A stretch of 64,000 nt of DNA from Cupriavidus basilensis OR16 (GTDB lineage Bacteria; Pseudomonadota; Gammaproteobacteria; Burkholderiales; Burkholderiaceae): contig NZ_AHJE01000012.1 of NCBI RefSeq assembly GCF_000243095.1, positions 98,972 to 162,971 on the forward strand, in the 5' to 3' direction. Below are positions 60,099-64,000 of the stretch, in pieces. How positions within the stretch are numbered: position 1 is the first letter of the stretch; each line of letters begins with the position of its first letter. The notes below the pieces were generated by a model. The model saw only the letters and a list, made by a program, of their open reading frames with translations. It was not told where the DNA came from and did not search any database. A program made the translations under genes and the position numbers.

Positions 60099-60641
60099 AT
60101 GTCAGCTTCTTTGGAAATGCCTTCGGCTCTCGCTGAGTATCTCCGCTCTCCCGCACTGGAGCGGTCCGACGCGCATATCGCGACCCTTCAATCGCGCCTC
60201 AACTACATTGCGGAGGTCGTAGAAGCCGTCTCGCAGTGGTCGGGGGATCGAGCTCGGCCGGTCTTCGCGCTGCTGAATGAGATCGAGTCCGATTTGCTGG
60301 TCATCATCGGTGGCGAGAGCAAGGATGGCAGGGAGGACTCGACCTACATCATGCACAGCTCCTGGCCAGCCGATTGCAGTGCCGCCGCAATGTTTGAAAG
60401 CCTGCCGAAGAGGGTTGTCTCCGTAATGAATCGCGGCGTCGGCAAGGTTCTCCTAATGGACCCGGAGGCCGAAAAATGGGTGGTCGGCTGGGGCTCTGCC
60501 ATGCGAGATCTGGCATCTGCGTTTGCCGGGTCCGCGAACCTCGAGCAATCGATGGGGAGATTGATGGCCCTCGATATCATGCTCACCAACATGCTGTCTT
60601 TCATCGCCTCCATGCGGCTGAACCCGATGATTGAGAAGTAG
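60099..60641 (+). CDS. Candidate immunity or partner protein of the RHS gene
   Basis: A 180-residue soluble protein (LNYIAEVVEAVSQWSGD, VFALLNEIESDLLVIIGGES) of mainly helical character that I do not recognise. It begins 11 bases after the RHS stop and is read in the same direction, the usual position of an immunity gene. There is no membrane segment or signal, so it would act in the cytoplasm. Confidence 0.6.
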   Translation: MSASLEMPSALAEYLRSPALERSDAHIATLQSRLNYIAEVVEAVSQWSGDRARPVFALLNEIESDLLVIIGGESKDGREDSTYIMHSSWPADCSAAAMFESLPKRVVSVMNRGVGKVLLMDPEAEKWVVGWGSAMRDLASAFAGSANLEQSMGRLMALDIMLTNMLSFIASMRLNPMIEK

Positions 60642-60876
60642 CAATGACCAAGCCCTCGCGGCTGCGGCTGGCCGACTGTTTCACGCTGAGTCTGTCCGGC
60701 GGCTGATGCGCGGGCAACTCCGAGCGATCGACTGGGTGGAGGCCAAGTACGTGCAACTCCCGCACACGGCCTGCCATCGGCTCGAACTCTGGAGTTTGCG
60801 CGCTTGGCATCGACATCTTGCGCATGGATACTCGAGGGCGTGGGCGAGAGGGCGCGTGTTCGCCGGACCAGAGTAA
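60631..60876 (+). CDS. Doubtful small gene
   Basis: An 81-residue frame overlapping the previous gene. The last 55 residues (GQLRAIDWVEAKYVQLPHTA, LRAWHRHLAHGYSRAW) look plausible; the first 25 do not. The best ribosome site is for an ATG at 60644 in another frame that stops after 20 codons, so a frameshift between the two is possible. Confidence 0.3.
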   Translation: MRSSNDQALAAAAGRLFHAESVRRLMRGQLRAIDWVEAKYVQLPHTACHRLELWSLRAWHRHLAHGYSRAWARGRVFAGPE

Positions 60877-60891
60877 GAAAGGGAGGGTTTT

Positions 60892-61758
60892 ATGAAAAAC
60901 GAACTAATCGGCTATCCGAACAAGCGAATCGATGCCGCGTATCACCTGCGCAGCCCAGCGCCTGATGACGTGTGGAATCACCGCGACTATGAGACATGGC
61001 GCGCGGACATTTGGAAGCTGATTCAGGACTTCGCCAATGAGGAAGTCCAGACCGCCTTCTTAGCACGGCCACCCGAGTATGTTGTCGGTGATGATCTCAG
61101 TTGGTTGGATGAGATCATCGCCGACGTCCTTGATATAGACGTCGATTCCAAGACCCAGCTTGCGCAGCGGCTACGGGGGCGTTATCGCGCAATCCGAGCG
61201 GTGCACGGCACAAAAACCTCGGATCTTGATCCGTTCTATCGGGAAGGTCTCGAGCCGCTGGCACCCGAGCGGTTCCACGCGCAGGCCAAAAAAAAGTGTA
61301 TTCCTTAGCGGTGCCTTCCCAGAGTTGACTGAGCCTGATCTTCAGAGGGCCATTGATGCGGTTGGCTCGGACCTACGTGCGGGGCGCGTCTATTTCGAGG
61401 CCAATGAGCATAGTTTGATCGAATACTGCGGCCACTACATGCTCTACGGCAGTGAGTATCTGGTTGCGATCGCGGCGCATCTGAACGGCCCTCGGGATTA
61501 TCGGCGCGTGCTCAAGGAGAGGGGACGCCGACAATCTTCGTCTGCGATGTGCCGCTCGACTACATCAGTGAAGACTCAATGCTTGAGTTCGCGGGCGAAG
61601 CCTTGGAATGCGTATTTCAAGAGCTGCTGGATGGGAAGGAATTTGCGCGGGACGACGGGCGCGGGGCAGGGTTCTGCATTCGAATGCCATTGCCACCGGA
61701 GTGCCTGATAGGGCACTACCATCCTCGCGTTCGGTGGGATCCTCTCGGCGTGCGCTGA
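60892..61758 (+). pseudogene. ADP-ribosyltransferase-like protein, two frameshifts
   Basis: Three frames make one protein of about 288 residues. Frame 1 starts MKNELIGYPNKRIDAAYHL and reaches AVHGTKTSDLDPFYREGLEP before shifting at a run of eight A (about 61290-61297). Frame 2 continues VFLSGAFPELTEPDLQRA to HYMLYGSEYLVAIAAHL and breaks at a G-run (about 61522-61526). Frame 3 carries GTPTIFVCDVPLDYISEDSM and ends WDPLGVR. The HGT/GL/VFLS series resembles ART-fold enzymes (DarT, Tpt1, PARP-like). GGAGGG lies upstream of the ATG. Toxin or effector use is inference. Confidence 0.55.
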
Positions 61759-61859
61759 GGGCGCGCGCTGCCATCCACGGCTGGGCCGTGAGTCTGCAGC
61801 CCTACCTCCGCGTAGAAGCGCAACGACAATAGCTTGATAACGTTTTGGCTTGCAGCACC

Positions 61860-62635
61860 ATGAACACAGAAAATAAATCTGAACACGATTTAAGAACGGA
61901 GCGGATGGTTAGCGAGCTGGTGGACGGCTTTCACAGACTCGTTCAATCAGCCGTAGGTGCGAGTATTCCGAAAGATACTCCTGAGTGTAACGACGGACAT
62001 GTCCTTGCCATTAAGGTTCTAAAGCATGTCGTTACAGCCAGGTATCTTATGACCACGAAGATACTTGTCGCGGAAAACTATCCATTCTTGGACAACTCGT
62101 CCGTCGCGGTAGTAGCTAGGACAGCCCTGGAGGGGTGCTTGGCACTACATTATGCGTTCTGCCATCCAGACCTCGCGACGCGCTCCTTTCGCTATAAGAT
62201 GTGGCGATACTCGGGACTTCTCGAACGCTCGAAGATCGTCACCTCGCAAGATGCCACAAAGGAGAAAATGGCTGGGGCGTTGGCGCAGCTCGACCAATTG
62301 AAGGCAGAGTTGATGGAATTCGACGCATTCAAAAGGCTTCCCCCAAAGAAAAGGTCCGATGTTCTTGGAGGAAATTGGCGGCCGCAAATGGCGTGGATAG
62401 ACCTCGCGGTGAGCGCGGGCATTTCTCGCCTTCTATTCCAGCAATTCTATGGCTATCTTTGCGGACACTGCCATTCAAGTTTCATTAGCGTCCTTCAGAC
62501 TAGGGACTCGATGCAAAGCGTAGCGTTGCAACAAAAAACACGCCTCGATGCCGGCTCTTCTGCTTGCGATCGTGATGGCTCGCGTGATCGATTGCTACTG
62601 CGAGATCGTTGCTCCAGACGTGGCTGAAAAAGCCG
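61860..62635 (+). pseudogene. DUF5677-like helical protein, C-terminus frameshifted
   Basis: MNTENKSEHDLRTERMVSEL begins a helical, AT-richer protein with VVARTALEGCLALHYAF, a pattern I associate with DUF5677-like or HEPN-related proteins. At a run of six A (about 62532-62537) the plausible reading moves one frame (HASMPALLLAIVMARVIDCY) and runs to about EIVAPDVAEK, where it meets GC-rich module sequence at 62.63 kb. The true end has thus been replaced. Confidence 0.5.
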
Positions 62636-62780
62636 GCCGCGCGCAGGCGCGCCGCACGCACCACCAGGTCCAGCTCGCTGGCGCAGGCCCGGAAGAAGGG
62701 CTTGAGCTGGCGATACAGCGTGGTGGTATCTAGCCCTGCCTCGGCACCGGTGCGGTTGGCTATTTCCTCGCATCGTCAGA
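62636..62780 (-). pseudogene. Third trace of the mobile module
   Basis: The minus-strand frame reads EEIANRTGAEAGLDTTTLYR then QLKPFFRACASELDLVVRAA and matches the remnant at 56208-56420. Both ends are lost. It marks the right end of the cargo block with the second RHS gene. The following 120 bases to 62902 hold nothing that I recognise. Confidence 0.45.
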
Positions 62781-62902
62781 TGAGACCAGTGTAGATGGCA
62801 ATGAAAAGAGCCATAGCTCCAGGCAAACACCCAACAGGCACTAACCGTGGCCAGGATGACTTAACCCGCAGGATAGAACTGCTGCAACCGGACATTGTTG
62901 CC

Positions 62903-63808
62903 TTAGCTCCACCGCTGCCAAGCACTCATCGCCATAGCGCCGAGTAATGCGGCAAGCCAGAAACTCAGCCAGTTCATGTACTTGAGAAAACCGAGGAACC
63001 TCCGGGTCGGTAGAGTCTGCCTCACCATTTCCGTTACGCTTTGACGCAACTCGAGAACGCGTCGCTGGGCCTGCGGAAACAGCAAGGCGGAGAATGCCGC
63101 AGCGTGCGGCATGTCGAGCTCTTCGATGTTCGAAAATTCATCTCGCGAGCGTTCAACAAGTTCTCTCGCCTTCATCGGTTCGGACTCCCCCGCTGCATTC
63201 CTGAGACCATCCATATCGGTGTAGGCGAAGCGTATGCCAAACTGCTCATAAAACATATTGCGCCTAGTTCTGTTGACCTCCTCCGTAGCATCGGTTGCCA
63301 GTAGCTTGATCGTCGCGACGTCACTTTCGGGACAGTGGTACTTTGCCCACCGGACTAGCAGGTTGAAGCAGTAGGAGCCGATCCTCCATCCGCGCAACGC
63401 GCGGTCCTCAATGATCACATACCCATTGGTCAACTTCACGCAATTGAAGCCCGTGTCGTAGGCACGCATTTCACAGACAACGTCACCTTCAGCGGTCAGA
63501 GCGACTAGTTCCACGCTCAGCAGCCTGCCGCGACTAAGAACTTCTCGGGTACCTACCGCAAGCAGAATTGAACTGGCTTTCTGGCGCTCGCTAGGCCGAG
63601 CGGAAGGTTCGTCCCTAAACGGAACGGACACGCGAAGGAATTGCCATGCCATGTCTCTGTATTTCTCATCATGTAGGACACGCGGGACGTACTCGGGTGC
63701 GCGGTCATCAAAAAGGAAGCTATCGTGAAGATTAGGCAAGGTGACATAGACGGGTAGGGTTGTGCCAGTGGCAATTATCGTTTGTTCACAAGATGAAGTC
63801 GATGGCAT
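62903..63808 (-). CDS. GNAT-like protein with C-terminal membrane anchor
   Basis: A 301-residue protein. Residues 125-195 carry an acetyltransferase-like core: VIIEDRALRGWRIGSYCFNL (R-x-x-R/G-x-G/A-type acyl-CoA loop), then DATEEVNRTRRNMFYEQFGI, a typical GNAT end strand-helix. The last 35 residues include one membrane segment (WLSFWLAALLGAMAMSAW), so it would be anchored with its domain in the cytoplasm. No operon partner is present. The N-terminal 90 residues are unrecognised. Confidence 0.6.
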   Translation of the reverse strand: MPSTSSCEQTIIATGTTLPVYVTLPNLHDSFLFDDRAPEYVPRVLHDEKYRDMAWQFLRVSVPFRDEPSARPSERQKASSILLAVGTREVLSRGRLLSVELVALTAEGDVVCEMRAYDTGFNCVKLTNGYVIIEDRALRGWRIGSYCFNLLVRWAKYHCPESDVATIKLLATDATEEVNRTRRNMFYEQFGIRFAYTDMDGLRNAAGESEPMKARELVERSRDEFSNIEELDMPHAAAFSALLFPQAQRRVLELRQSVTEMVRQTLPTRRFLGFLKYMNWLSFWLAALLGAMAMSAWQRWS

Positions 63809-64000
63809 CTGAAACTGCTATCCCCGGTGCTTCAGGGCGAGATCGAGCGCAACTTGCCGATCTGCAACGGCAACTCACGTCCCAGACGATCAAGATCGAC
63901 AGCCTCAAACTGCTGATCGCCAAGCCGCGGCGCATGCAATTCGGCCGCAAGCCAGAGAAGCTCGATCGCCAGATCAACGTAAGCGCGAAATTGACCCCAC
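63793..64000 (+). mobile_element. IS66-family transposase (TnpC) N-terminal fragment
   Basis: The plus-strand frame reads LADLQRQLTSQTIKIDSLKL, then LLIAKPRRMQFGRKPEKLDR, the leucine-zipper-like N-terminus and KLRRMQFGRKSEKL motif of IS66 TnpC. After RQI the sequence switches to GTAAGCGCGAAATTGACCCC, which looks like the end of another IS. The element is therefore broken there; the window ends 20 bases later. Confidence 0.65.

Overview
The window reads as chromosome or a large replicon of a GC-rich betaproteobacterium of the Cupriavidus/Ralstonia/Burkholderia group. This is inferred from codon style, the liv-type ABC cassette, the ICE-type backbone genes and IS21/IS66 remnants; no 16S or other marker is present. 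About 7 kb of ordinary metabolic sequence is followed by 57 kb of accessory DNA assembled from broken mobile elements with inserted cargo.

1-7.5 kb: a five-gene branched-chain-amino-acid-type ABC importer (binding protein cut by the window edge, livHMGF) followed by an aconitase-family hydratase and a small unknown gene. 7.5-22.5 kb: a region bracketed by inverted copies of one IS-like remnant. It holds a lone PD-(D/E)XK-type nuclease, a possible immunity-like gene, a decaying ICE backbone read on the minus strand (DUF932, ParB-like, a broken N6-methyltransferase, small genes separated by long hairpin repeats), a CoiA-like protein, and a FAD monooxygenase with a divergent LysR regulator. 22.5-25.7 kb: a LexA-boxed operon ending in an SRAP (HMCES/YedK-type) protein, an AbiU2/HEPN-like gene and a DNA ligase remnant.

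25.97-28.12 kb: an AT-rich four-gene operon coding for a two-membrane-segment SLATT-like protein, a 43-residue proline-rich protein, a ThsB-like TIR protein with its catalytic Glu, and a caspase-like protease with an intact His/Cys dyad. It fits TIR-to-caspase anti-phage immunity (type IV Thoeris-like) with two extra components, and is the best candidate here for an incompletely described system.

28.1-62.8 kb: two partial copies (28.1-32.6 and 55.1-57.1 kb) plus a scrap (62.6 kb) of the same minus-strand mobile-element module (DUF7673, small genes, H-NS-like gene, tyrosine integrase), with large cargo blocks between them. The 22-kb block at 32.8-55.1 kb has two divergent arms. Leftwards run Sec-exported RHS/IPT/kelch exoproteins, several split by frameshifts, with a membrane protein abutting the RHS tip. 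Rightwards run a di-heme peroxidase, a lytic transglycosylase and a compact type II secretion-like machine with an ATPase, platform protein, four pseudopilins and a cohesin-tailed secretin. I infer a dedicated secretion route for the RHS/IPT proteins. The block at 57.4-62.6 kb carries a second exported RHS protein, a probable partner gene and two frameshifted genes, one resembling an ADP-ribosyltransferase. The window ends in a GNAT-like gene and an IS66 transposase fragment.

At least ten genes are interrupted by small indels, several at homopolymers, so real decay and base-calling error must be separated before function is assigned.
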